DNA from: Isoetes taiwanensis | Taxonomy: Eukaryota; Streptophyta; Lycopodiopsida; Isoetales; Isoetaceae | Direction: 5' to 3' | DNA: 64,000 nucleotides | NCBI GenBank assembly: GCA_021234155.1 | Contig: JAJEKV010000003.1 | Location: 29,993,166-30,057,165 of the forward strand | In this document: positions 20,752 to 32,477 of the stretch, one piece after another | Position numbering within the stretch: position 1 is the stretch's first letter | Layout: every line of letters starts with the position of its first letter | The notes under the pieces: model-generated | Seen by the model: only the letters and a program-made list of their open reading frames with translations | What the model was told of the DNA's origin: nothing | Databases searched by the model: none | Made by a program: the position numbers and the translations under genes

Positions 20752-20996
20752 CCGTTACTAGTTATTCCATGATACAATTGTACACTGTACCAGCATACTT
20801 ATTACTGCAAAGGTTTTTTCCTTGAAATTTTTTTTACAGAAGTTTTTACGCAGCTATTTCTTAAGGAAGTATGGTTTTTTTGAGGCTATTTCTTAAGCAA
20901 AGCACCACTACCTGGAATATTGTTTGTTGCTCAACTTTGGGAATGTATCGTATTATTTTACATTCGTGAAAAATAACTTCAACGGTTAGATCCAAC

Positions 20997-21352
20997 CACT
21001 ACAAGAGAATGAGCCTTTTTTTGTCAGAAAAATCGTCAGACTGTCTAGAGAGATTTTTGCCTGACGTAAAGGCTGACGAACGTACTGACGATTACTATTT
21101 TGATGCTTTTCCTGACTATACCACGTCAGACATATCGTCACATAAATCGTCAGAAGCCTTCGTCAGGTTAAGCGTCACATTAATCGTCAGAATATACGTC
21201 AAATATGTATCGTCAGAAAAAGCGTCAGAATTTGCGTCTAAATATGCGTCAGAATAATCGTCAGAAAATGCGTCAGATATAACGTCAGATATATCATCAG
21301 ATTTTGCGTCAGACTATTTGTCAGATATTGCATCAGACTAATCGTCAGATGG
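20997..21352 (+). mobile_element. CACTA transposon end with CGTCAG subterminal repeats
   Basis: CACTACAAGAGAATGAGCC at 20997 is a standard plant CACTA terminus. It is followed by more than twenty copies of CGTCAG or close variants, spaced roughly 12-16 bases apart up to about 21350. Such arrays are the transposase binding sites in CACTA elements. No opposite terminus (CTTGTAGTG) is evident to the right, so the element is truncated or rearranged. The 82-codon frame through it is a by-product of the repeats. Confidence 0.7.
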
Positions 21353-22429
21353 TGCTTTTCTAGGCGCTATTACAATTTTAGTTATAACATTTTATTGAAC
21401 CGTATATTTTAGATGAAATTTGATGTTTCACAAAGCTCCTCGATCTGTCTAATGATGTATTATTTAATTAAGCTTGATTTAGTTCCGGGAGAGGGGGGGG
21501 GGGATTAATTTCCATCCCTAGCTAGTATTGTAGGTTTGAGCTAATACGGACCCCATATTTAGACGTTTATGGGACACTTAAGAATCTACCCAATAGACTT
21601 ACAAGACTATATTCATACAGTAACTTGACAATTTTATAATCTTGCTAGAGTTCCTCGGGGACAGTCAGGGACAATTTGGCATCTCTAGAGACATAGAATT
21701 TGTTATGTGCATGCAATGTCTTTGTATTTTATAGTTTAGTAAAATACTTGTAGGGCATACTGGAAATAAGTTAGGGCGAATTGCCCTCTAGATTTGCTAG
21801 ATTGCTTGGTTGCATGGTCTAAAGATCGTGGTCTTAATTTAATACTATGGCTTTAAGTTCATATTTAAAGGTTGGTAAGACCTTCAAAATTTTATAATGG
21901 TTGAAAAACCTATCTTTATCTACCTTGAAAAATTGGCCCGATAGTTGACACTGAAAATGGCATATTGCATGTAAAGAATGCAATATATGGAAATTTGATG
22001 CCTTGGACATTTTGCGCATAGCCCTAGAGTTGTTGATGTAGGTTATTATTTAGGCAACGTTACCAGGACTCTAACTTGACTTTAAAAGAGATGTCACGTG
22101 GATGGGGTTAACTTTTACTTTCTATTTCGTGTCTCCATGCATGGACCTGACCGTGCACAAAACTGTGGTTCTCAAACGGGGACCATGACTCATGATGTAG
22201 TTCGGGATCTGCTGGAGGGTTAAACTAGATATTAAGAACTGTAGTAAGAAATTGAATGTTTGTTCTTGAGATCTTAAGGACTTCTATTAACAAAACGTGC
22301 AATTCCTTTGCCAGTCTCTATTTTCACAAGTTTGCCAGTCAACTTTGCCAGTCAAAAGTTGGCCTTGCTTACTTGGCATGGCATGTCATCAATGGCATGC
22401 AACATCATCATGTCACCTAGGCTCGAACA
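21353..22429. other. No supported gene
   Basis: Non-coding. A run of G lies near 21490. From about 22320 the TTTGCCAGTC and TTGGCATGGCATGTCA sequences lead into the minisatellite and recur in similar form near 29735-29770. Confidence 0.4.
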
Positions 22430-22925
22430 TGCCAAGGTGGCTTAAACGTGCCACCTAGGCTCAAACATCGCACATGGGCTCCAACATGCCACCTAGGCTC
22501 TAACATGCCTAGGTGGCCCAGACATGCCATGTGGGCTCCAACATGCCTCCAACATGCCAAAGTGGCTCAAACATGCTACCTAGGCTCCAAAAGCCACGCG
22601 AGCTCCAACATGGGAAGGTGGCTCAAACATGCCAAGGTGGCTCAAACATGCCACGTGGGTTCCAACATGCCATTTAGGTTCCGAAATGCCATGCGGGCTC
22701 CAACATGCCACCTAGACTCCAACATGCCAAGGTGGCGCAAACATGACACGTGGGCTCCACCATGCCACCTAGGCTCCAACATGCCAAGCCCAAGGTGGCT
22801 CAAATATGCCACGTGGGCTCCAACATGCTACTTAGGCTCCAATATACCAAGGTGGCTCAAACATGGCATGTGGGCTCCAACATGCCACCTAGGCTCTAAC
22901 GTGTCAAGGCTCAAACATGTCACCT
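22430..22925 (+). repeat. 19-bp minisatellite, block 1
   Basis: Tandem 19-bp units GCTCCAACATGCCA followed by a five-base variable part (CCTAG, AGGTG or CGTGG). The three variants tend to alternate in 57-bp triplets. Open frames here exist only because 57 is a multiple of three. Confidence 0.9.
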
Positions 22926-22929
22926 AGAC

Positions 22930-23255
22930 TCCTTGGTCAGATTTGACCAGGATCTTGCATAATATCATCACGTAAAGGGAGGGTGTTGATGCCAGAAGAA
23001 GGACCCTTGAAACCTTCCGTAAGTAGCTTCCAACAAAAGTTCTCTCCTGAAGGCACTCCAGAACTATGAATTGGCTCTGCCAACGGACTCAAAATGTCGA
23101 CATTATCATAAAGACCAAGTTTTGTGGCCAGAAGACCACCTCTCTCCAAGAAGCGCCAAAGCAGCTCATGTCCAGCATGTTCATAGGTTCATGGTCTAGG
23201 AGGTGGCTACGGAATACTGCACACTCACCCCGAGTTTTGGTCCACTGTTGAAAAG
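22930..23255 (+). repeat. Fragment of the ~1.1-kb repeat family
   Basis: Contains the same order of segments as the tandem units at 38.5-45.0 kb: GGTGTTGATGCCAGA, TGGCTCTGCCAACGGACTC, GTGGCCAGAAGACCACC and AGGAGGTGGCT. Diverged and lying at the end of minisatellite block 1. Confidence 0.8.
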
Positions 23256-23289
23256 TATAGTTTTCTTAGGTCCACATGTTCTTTATTCA

Positions 23290-23760
23290 GAGATTTCAAA
23301 AAAACCTACATGTAGATCTGTGGAGGTGTGGTTTTACTAACTAACGAGGTTGTTTTTTAAGTGGACAAGGAACATCCACTGTTATTTTTTTAAAGAGCTG
23401 TGGTTTCTGTTTTTTGATGACATGTGGTTTTTTAAGGAGGTATGTTTTTTGTTAAAAGAACAGTGGTTTTTTCTTTTGAGGTAGTGGTGTTTTTAAGGTG
23501 CTGTAGTTTTTGGAGATGTGGTTTATAAGTAAGTGTAGTTTTTTTTTTTAAGGAGTTGTGCTTTTCTTTTAGGGCGTGTGGTTTTTTAAGGAGGTATGTT
23601 TTTTGTTAAAGGAACTGTGGTTTTTTCTTTTGAGGTGGTGATGTTTCTAAGGAGGTGTAGTATTTGGAGGTGCGGTTTATAAGTATAGTTTTTAAGGAGG
23701 TTTTTTCTAAAGGATGTATGGTTCTCTAAAGGGGTATGGTATTTTAAGGTTCTTTATAGC
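23290..23760 (+). repeat. T/G-rich degenerate tandem repeat
   Basis: GTGGTTTTTTAAGGAGGTAT occurs at about 23426 and about 153 bases later, with the following TTTTTTGTTAAA and GTGGTTTTTTCTTTTGAGGT also repeated. On the minus strand it resembles the ACAAC/AAACCAC-rich DNA at 32.7-33.5 and 36.0-36.3 kb. Confidence 0.6.
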
Positions 23761-24122
<362 letters not shown>

Positions 24123-24231
24123 TGTATTTTTACGTCAGAGCACAAGCCAAAGATCCTTTAGGACATACGACGCCCCTCTTCAAGGAGCACCACCCCTACA
24201 AGGATACCAGGGCCCAAGGTCCTAGGGGAGG

Positions 24232-24430
<199 letters not shown>

Positions 24431-24649
24431 AGGGAGGGAGGGAGGGAGTGTTTTGCTCTTTTATGCCTCGAATCCATTTTTTGAGGATATGCACATGATC
24501 TCAGGTCCCATTCAGACTAGCAGGAGTTGAAACCACACAACAAAAACCTTATAGAAATCAGGATTAAAAATTGTTTGTTGTTTCTTTCTTATCTTTCTTA
24601 CAATTCACATGTCCAGTTGGATGCTGCCTAGTGGCGTGACGTTAAAATA

Positions 24650-24673
24650 CTATCTATCTATCTATCTATCTAT
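24650..24673 (+). repeat. (CTAT)6 microsatellite
   Basis: Six perfect CTAT units. Confidence 0.95.
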
Positions 24674-24878
24674 TGAGAGAAAAATATACCCAATTTCTCT
24701 CCATCATCTTACTTCTAAATCAAGCCAAAATTCTTTCCACATGTTCGTACATGTTTTTCCTGATAGGCAATTCAAATATCAGCCAGAAATGTTAAAAAAC
24801 ACTCAAGATATCATCATTTAAGTGTACAAACCTTTTTCTGGCATAGGGATGTGGAATGGCCAAATTTTTTGTCCACTT

Positions 24879-26990
24879 GGCTCAAACATGCCACCTAGGC
24901 TCAAACATGCCAAGGTGGCTCAAACATGCCACCAAGGTGGCTCAAACATCCCAAGGTGGCTCAAACATGCACCAAAGTAGCTCCAACATGCCAAATTAGC
25001 GCAAACATGCCACGTGGGCTCCACCATGCCATCTAGGCTCCAACATGCCAGGTGGCTCACAACATGCCATCTAGGCTCAAACATGCCAAGGTGGCTCAAA
25101 CATGCCACCTAGGCTCCAACATGCCACTTATCCAACATGCCACCATGGCTCTAATATGCTACCTAGGCTCTAACAATCCACCTAAGCTCTAACATGCCAA
25201 GGTGGCTCAAACATGCCACATGGGCTCCAACATGCCACCTAGGCTCCAACATGCCAAGTCTGGCTCAAACATGCCACGTGGGCTCCAACATGCCACCTAG
25301 GCTCCAACATGCCAAGGTGGCTCAAACATACCACGTGGGCTCCAACATGCCAAGGTGGCTCAAACATGCCACCTAGGCTCAAACATGCCAAGGTGGCTCC
25401 AACATGCCACCTAGGCTCCAACATGACAAGGTGGCTCAAACTTGCCACCTAGGCTCCAACATGCTCAAACATGCCATGCGGGCTCCAACATGCCACCTAG
25501 GCTCCAACTTGCCAAGGTGGCTCAAACATGCCACGCGGGCTCCAACATGCCACCTAGGCTCCAACATGCCAAGGTGGCTCAAACATGCCAAGGTGCTCAA
25601 ACATGACACCTAGGATCCAACATGCCACCTAGGCTCAAACATTCAAAGGTGGCTCAAACATGCCACGTGGGCTCACCTAGGCGCCAAGGTGGTTCAAACA
25701 TGCCAAGGTGGCTCACGCATGCCACCTAGGCTCAAATATGCCAAGGTGGCTCAAACATGCCATGCGGGCTCCAACATGCCACCTATGTTCCAACATGCCA
25801 AGGTGGCTCAAACGTCTCACGTGGGCTCAAACATGCCAAGGTGGCTCAAACAGCCACGTGGGCTCCAACATGCCACCTAGGCTCAAACATGCCACGTGGG
25901 CTCCAACATGCCATCTAGGCTCCAACATGCCAAGGTGGCTCCAACATATCACCTAGTCTCCAACATGCTCAAACATGCCAACGTGGCTCAAACATGCCAC
26001 GCTGGGCCCAACATGCCACCTAGGCTCCAATAACATGCCAAGGTGTCTCAAACATGCCACCTAGGCTCCAACATGCCAAGGTGGCTCAAACATGCCACCT
26101 AGGCTCAAACATGCCAAGGTGGCTCAAACATGCCATGTGGGCTCCAACATGCCACCTAGGCTCCAACATGCCAAGGTGGCTCAGGCATGCCACCTGGAGC
26201 TCCAACATGCCACCTAGGCTCTAACATGCCACATAAAATCCAACAAGCCACCTAGACTCCAATATGCCACCTAGCCCCCAACATGCCACCTAGGCTCCAA
26301 CATGCCAAGATGGCTCAAACATGCCACGGGCTCAAACATGCCACCTAGGCTCTTATATGCCAAGGTGGCTCGAACATGCCACATAGGCTCCAATATGCCA
26401 CCTAGGCTCTAACATGCTAAGATGGCTCAAAACATGCCACCTAGACTCCAACATGCCGCATAGGCTCCAACATGCCAAGGTGGCTCAAACATGCCATGTG
26501 GGCTCCAACATGCCAAGGTGGCTAAAACATGACACATAGGCTAAAACATGCCAAGGTGGCTCAAACATGCCACGCGGGCTCCAACATGCCAAGGTGGCTC
26601 CAACATGCCACCTAGGGTCCAACATGCCACCTAGGCTCAAACATGCCAAGGTGGGTCGAACAAGCCAAGGTGGCTCCAACATGCCAAGGTGGCTCAAACA
26701 TGCCACGCGGGCTCCAACATGCCAAGGTGGCTCCAACATGCCACCTAGGGTCCAACATGCCACCTAGGCTCAAACATGCCAAGGTGGGTCGAACATGCCA
26801 AGGTGGCTCCAACATGCCACCTAGGCTCCAACATGCCAACATGGCTCAAACATGCCACTTAGGCTCCAACATGCCTGGCTCAAACATGCCATGCGGGACC
26901 AGGCTCCAACATGCCACATAGGCTCAAGCATGCCAAGGTGGCTCAAACATGCCACCTAGGCTCCAACATGCCAAGGTGGCTCAAACAAGG
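24879..26990 (+). repeat. 19-bp minisatellite, block 2 (about 2.1 kb)
   Basis: More than 100 units of the 19-bp monomer, commonly in the order AAGGTGG, CACGTGG, CACCTAG to make 57-bp triplets. The AAGGTGGC and GCCACCT variants are complementary, so neighbouring units can pair. The CACGTGG variant contains a G-box core. Some segments (about 26560-26780) are duplicated as longer blocks of roughly 133 bp, showing recent local amplification. Not protein-coding. Confidence 0.95.
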
Positions 26991-26994
26991 TATA

Positions 26995-28790
26995 GAATAG
27001 AAGGATCTTGAAGAACTTAAAGCGCTGACACCCTTCCCTAAATCGAACCAGGCCAGGACTTTGCGCGGCTTTCTCACTAGAGGAGAGAGGCCAGACTCCA
27101 GGAGACAGACCTTCAAAAGGTTACCAAGGCAGCCTTTCCTGCCAGCGCTCCTCCGGGAGGGCAAATGCCAATACCCCCGAGGCTCGGTTTCCCTACCTAT
27201 CCGACCATTGAATCCACCGTTCAAGTAACCTGCTTCGAGCAGGTACAAAAAAAATCCAAGATCAATCAAGGAGAACTTATCAAACCACAAGGCGTCCTGT
27301 AGTCGACCGTATAGAAACCCAAGTGTTTTGTTGTTCAGGTAGTAAAGGCTCCGGAATAGAGATTCGACTTCACCATGTCGTCCAAAATGGCGAAATTGCC
27401 CTAGGGACCAAGTTATACGGGCATTTTTGGCAATGAAAGAAACACAAACCCTCTATTCCGCATCCACCTTTCAGACCAATTGACTATGAACATGTTGGAC
27501 ATGACCTACTTTAGCGCTTCTTAGAGAAGGGGTGGTCTTCTGCCCACGAAACTTGGTCCCCAGGGTATTGTCAATATTTTGAGTCCATTGGCAGAGTCAG
27601 TTCACAGTCCCGGAGTGGGAGAGTTGCCCGTCTGTGGCCATGGGCCTTCAGGAGAGGACCTTTGGGGTGAATTGCTTCCAGAATGTTTTAAGGGTCCATC
27701 TTCTGGCATCAACATCCTCTCTCTACATGATGACATTATGCAAGATCCTGGTTGAATCTGACTAGGATATGGCCTCCGAAACGTAAACCCTGTGTGTTGC
27801 TAGGCTATTGAAGAGTTTACATTATGGAGGTCGAGTTTTAATCGGTTGCACTTAGGACATAGTTAAGAAGCTACAATTCAAAACACGAAGCAATAGGAAC
27901 CGACGGAATGGGATTTGGATTTATCCTCCTCCCACTGTAGCAATTAGAAGTCAAGAGCGCCTTTTGCAGTAGCAAAATTGTTTGCGATCATTTGGGATAG
28001 CCAATAGATCCAAACTGTTTCCATGGCTTCATATGCATGTTTAGAAAAGGCGAACCTAGTTATATAAGAAAACAACCATGTTTTGGCCTCTGAAACGTAA
28101 ACCTTGTGTGTTGCTACGTTATTGTAGGGTTTATGTTTCGAAGGCCAAAACATGGTCGTTTTCTTGGATAACTAGGTGCACCTTTTCTAAGCAGGATGAC
28201 TGAAATAACAGAATTTGGATCTATTGTCCATCCCGAATCATCCCAAACAATTTTGTTACTACAAAAGGCGCTCTTGACTTCTAACACTGAGAGGAGGATA
28301 AATCCAAACCCCATTCTGTAAGGTTCTATTGCTTTGCGTTTTTAACTGCAGCTTCTCGACCATGTCCCAAGTGCAACCGACTAAAACTCGACCTCCATAA
28401 CGTAAACCCTTCAATCTAGCAACACACATGGCTTATGTTTCGGAGGCCATATCCTAGTCAGATTTGACCAGGATCTTGCACAATGTTATCACGTAGAAGG
28501 AGGGCATTGATGCCAGAAGAGGGACCCTTAAAACCTTTCGAAAGCAGTTCGCCCCAAAGATCCTCTCCCGAAGAACCCTGGCCATGGACGAGCAACTCTT
28601 CCACTCCGGGAATATGAATTGAGACTCAAAACATCAACATTACCTTGGGAACTAAGTTTCGCGGGCAGAAGACCACCCCTTCTCCAAGAAACACCAAAGT
28701 AACTCATGTCCAACACGTTCGTAGTCAATTGGCCTAAGAGGTGGTTGCGAAATACTGCCATGTAGAAGGTTCGTGTTTCTTTTATTGCAA
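26995..28790. repeat. Two units of the ~1.1-kb repeat family in head-to-head inversion
   Basis: The left copy (26995-28106) is in minus orientation, the right copy (28129-28790) in plus orientation. The arms pair over about 27450-28106 and 28129-28790, with the closest 28 bases of each arm (around GGCCAAAACATGG) separated by about 22 bases. The segments match the units of the 38.5-45.0 kb array (for example GGTGTTGA, CTTGGTCCCCAGGG). Identity between the arms is moderate, about three quarters to four fifths by eye. No gene. Confidence 0.8.
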
Positions 28791-28793
28791 AAG

Positions 28794-29195
28794 CATGTTT
28801 GAGCCACCTTGGCATGCCTGAGCCATCTTGGCATGTTGGAGCCCACATGGCATGTCTGAGCCACCTTGGCATGTTTGAGCCACCTTGGCATGTTGGAGCC
28901 TAGGTGGCATGTTGGAGCCCGTGTGGCATGTTTGAGCCACCGTGGCATGTTTGAGCCTAGGTGGCATGTTTGAGCCACCTTGGCATGTTGGAGCCTTGGT
29001 GGCAGTTGGAGCCCGCGTGGCATGTTTGAGCCACCTTGGCATGTTTGAGCCGAGTGGCATGTTGGAGCCTAGGTGGCATGTTGGGAGCCAATGTGGCATG
29101 TTTGAGCCACCTTGGCATGTTGGAGCCTAGGTGGCATGTTTTGAGCCACCCTGGCATGTTTGAGCCTAGGTGGCACGTTGGTGCTAGGTGGAGAG
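28794..29195 (-). repeat. 19-bp minisatellite, block 3, inverted
   Basis: The same monomer as blocks 1 and 2 in opposite orientation (TTTGAGCCACCTTGGCATG). It directly follows TTGCAAAAG of the large repeat unit, so it is an expansion within that unit. Confidence 0.93.
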
Positions 29196-30149
29196 CAACT
29201 CCCCGGGCTCTATTACAGAATTTGGTTATGCATTGATGTTGTACAATTTGGTAGTTGAAAACCATTGAATTGGTTTTTTGGTACCCATTGGCATGATGGG
29301 GTCAAAACAAGCCATAAGTCTTTTCCATACGAAGCAACAAGTCAAATCCTTGACCTAATGCCCTGGAGGATTACTCCGGGCAAGGGAAGACAATAAGATA
29401 CTACACAAACATAACTATACCCTATCGGGGGACTTACCACCAAATACGAATACCTATTGAGAGTTACCACCAAAAGTTGACATTAAGCAAGGACGAAGGC
29501 CCCTTTTAGTAACAGAAAACTTATTTAATTTCTTAAAGTTCCCTCTATTCTATCCCTTACCAAATTCCTCTACCGAAAACTCCCAAGGTAGTTCTATTCC
29601 TTGCTTTATCATTTTTTTGCCAAAAAACTCCTAGTCATCATGTCTACGTCACTACAATTTGCCAATGTCATCCAATGAAAAATCAAAGATGTACATCTTT
29701 TCATTTTTGGCCTAGTCAGAACTTGACCTTGCTGACTTGGCATGCCATGTCACCAGTCACATGTGGCATGTTATGATAACAAAGAATTTTATACACTTTT
29801 GGTAGTAAATGACCAGGTTAATCTTTGTACAAAGGGGTTTTCTAGGTCAAAAAATAGGAAATGGAACAATTTAGTCGAGCAGATCAAAAGGAGATGACAA
29901 ATGATGGCAGAAATGGGAAGATGAAGCAAAAAAGCATAAATCAATGAATATAATGGAGAACTCAATTAATGGTTTGGTCACACGTGAAAAAGAAAATGAT
30001 AGTTTTATACAACGCATGATAAAGCTGCATTATATAGAACGGTCGAGAAGAATGACCCAAAGTATGTTATGCAGTCTTTCGTTTCAGCCCACGTTCGCAT
30101 ATATTCTGGTCAATCTTAGGGTATGAAGTTTCAGAAGCCACCAACTTAG
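29196..30149. other. No supported gene
   Basis: Non-coding. TTGCTGACTTGGCATGCCAT near 29730 matches the left border of minisatellite block 1. Confidence 0.4.
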
Positions 30150-30560
30150 ATGGTTAGAGCCTTCATATCTCTCCTTGCCATAGGTTTAAGCCAAAATTTA
30201 AGATAAAATTTGGCTTCAGATAGATAATAATGTTACAATAACAAGGCTTGAGTGCCTACAACAACTCAATTGGAAAACATTGATCATGGGCGTTGTCATT
30301 ATTTTGTCAAAGCTAATTTGATTGAAAGAAAGAGAGAAGCAATTAAACCATATGCCGAGGAATAAAACATATGATGAAAAAAATGGTCTTATAGTGTGGT
30401 AAAACGATATACTATCCAACGGCTAGGATTAATAAGATAAATGGCCAAGATTGCGATCCTCGTCCTTTGTTCTTATTGGCTGTAGAATTGACGGCCGAGA
30501 TTAACGGGCAAATCACGATCCCGTTCTTCCCGCCTTGCCGCCTTGCCACCTTTGCTATGG
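30150..30560 (+). repeat. Dispersed repeat, copy A (copy B at 34680-34935)
   Basis: Shares with 34680-34935 the order AGCCAAAATT, AATAATGTT-CAA, then CAACGGCTAGGAT / CAACGGTTGAGAT, then AAATGGCCAAGATTGCGATC and CTTTGTTCTTATTGGC. Both copies precede pyrimidine-rich GCCGCCTTnCC stretches. It may be a duplicated promoter-type region or a retroelement end. Confidence 0.55.
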
Positions 30561-31182
30561 CGCCCCTTGCCGTTCTTCCTTCCTTGCTGACTTGCCGCCT
30601 TCTGTAGCAGCTCTCAGACTTCTGCCATCAGGAACTAGATGTTCCTACTTAGGGTGAAATCACGCCTCTGGCCGGCCAAGGATCAGGTTTTCGAGTATTG
30701 AAGATGTTTAAGAAACCAGTATCAGACTACTTGCCGAAGATCTTGGCCACCGCCAGCTGTAAAAGATCTGTGTGCCACATTGCTTATGAACATGGAAAGT
30801 CTAAAGATTAGGGTTCTTACGACAAAAATAGTTGTTGTGCATGCGATTCAGAATCGTTTGAAGGCTTCAACATTGGATTTGCAAGCAGGAACATCAAAGA
30901 AATCATTGTGATGCATTTCAAGAAGCGAAATCCGAACAGATTTGTGCCAGATTGGCTTTGAAAGATCAAATATTTTTGCTCTGATCAGGATTTTTTTTGT
31001 TTTGAAGAGGGCTTTTTTGGCTAGTATTGCAGACACAAGAGCAAAAATCCGACTGATCAGTAGCGGATTTTCTTCAGATGAAGCACCTAATCATAGTATT
31101 TTTCCCTAGAATAGGGCATCGCCATAGCTCCAACAAGGCAGTATGATTCTGACGTGGAAATTTAGGACGAGGCATTCAAAAA
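30561..31182. other. No supported gene
   Basis: A pyrimidine-rich CCTTGCCG stretch is followed by non-coding sequence. No motif-bearing frame. Confidence 0.35.
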
Positions 31183-31282
31183 ATCCTAATCCAAGTTGCA
31201 TGCCAGAAGTGAATCGGTACAGCTGGTTGCATATCCTAATCCAAGTTGCATGCTAGAAATGAATCGGTACAGCTGGTTGCAT
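31183..31282 (+). repeat. Two-copy tandem repeat, 50-bp period
   Basis: ATCCTAATCCAAGTTGCATG at 31183 and 31233, with the following GAATCGGTACAGCTGGTTGC also repeated. Confidence 0.9.
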
Positions 31283-31303
31283 ATCTGAAGGTAAACAGAA
31301 GCT

Positions 31304-31390
31304 TTCATTCCTGCTTTGCTATGCTGGTTAACTTCATTCCTGCTTTGCTATGCTGGTTAACTTCATTCCTGCTTTGATATGCTAGAGCAA
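31304..31390 (+). repeat. Three-copy tandem repeat, 29-bp period
   Basis: TTCATTCCTGCTTTGCTATG begins at 31304 and 31333, with a third copy, slightly changed, at 31362. Confidence 0.9.
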
Positions 31391-32269
31391 CAGAAGATAA
31401 ACAAGAGAAGGTTCGTAGGCTTTCTGTTTCTCTTTTTGCTTTGATCATATGGTATGTGAAGTTTGTTTCCGAGCTGAATTCAGGCTTTGATTCCCTGTTT
31501 GATATGAAACAAAGAGGGTTTTTTGACTGCATGCATTCAGGGTTGAATGCCCTTTATTGATTCATGCTTGCTTTGTGTGCTGGATTTCGCACCTCCTTTT
31601 TAGATTGTATATTGCATAGATAGCTTGCTTTGTGTGCATTTGGATTTTTACTTATCTTAGCTTTCACATTATTTCTGGCGTTTACATTTTCTTATAAACT
31701 TGAAGCTTACTTGTGCAATGAAAGTTTAATTTGAGATTCAATGAATAGCTCCGAAAAGGAGCTAAGAGAGTTAATAACTGCATGTATCAATGCTTGCAGG
31801 GCTTTCAGGCATCGTAAGTCTCAAAGGCATAACACAACACAACAGCGTATGTTTTGGCTTTGGCTGCTTCGATTTGTGCAAAGACCCTACAAGGACAAAT
31901 CATTTGGACGCTTAAGAACCTTGTTTGAGGTGTTTCAGAAGCTTCGCTTTGGTAATGAGGCCTTTTTCATACACTATTTTATATGTATAAAGATCTGTTG
32001 TTAACTAAAGGATTTGGTGTTTCGAGTTATTTACAAGTTACTAACATGCATTCAAATGTATTCAAATTGATGCTAGGTGAACCCAACAGCATACCTAAAA
32101 GACAAGAAAATTCAAAATCATTCTAATGACGGAAAGGATCATTGGGCTTCGTTCTGCCCGGTCCTCCAATCAAAGCATGCCACATGGCAATTTTTCTTTA
32201 CTTGAAAAGAGACCAAGAACATATGAAGAACATGAGCGACGCCCAGCGACTGCTTCAACGGATCTACGC
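31391..32269. other. Unassigned; one exon-like ORF
   Basis: A plus-strand frame at 31741-31954 (SSEKELRELITACINACRAF, then RHRKSQRHN) ends near a TTTG|GTAATG donor and could be a first exon. I do not recognise it. Confidence 0.25.
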
Positions 32270-32341
32270 TGCATTCAGACATTTTTACCCTTCATTCGGA
32301 GTTTTTTTACCCTACATTCAGAAATTTTTACCCCGCATTCA
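32270..32341 (+). repeat. Three-copy tandem repeat, about 24-bp period
   Basis: GCATTCAGACATTTTTACCC and two diverged copies follow one another. Confidence 0.75.
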
Positions 32342-32380
32342 GCTGCAGAACAAAGCCCAAATGATCCTTTGCGTTATGCC

Positions 32381-32477
32381 AAAGGCCCCTTGGGCTGTTT
32401 TCTGGCCTGTCAAGGGGGCCTCCGCACTTCACGCGTCGGCCCCCTTTCCAGGTTAGAAAACAGCCCAAGGGGCCTTT
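32381..32477. repeat. 40-bp inverted repeat with short loop
   Basis: Arms 32381-32420 and 32438-32477 (outer part AAAGGCCCCTTGGGCTGTTT) pair with a few mismatches around a 17-base loop. Resembles a hairpin MITE or a non-coding RNA foldback. Confidence 0.8.

Noticed and set aside
21009-21257. 82-codon frame with repeated SDISSHKSSE-type text
   Set aside because: Produced by CGTCAG subterminal repeats.
22448-22927. 159-codon frame rich in NMP and CHLGS repeats
   Set aside because: A by-product of the 19-bp minisatellite. All frames and both strands are open because three monomers make 57 bp.
24879-26990. CRISPR-like array of short repeats
   Set aside because: Monomers are contiguous with no unique spacers, and the DNA is plant nuclear.
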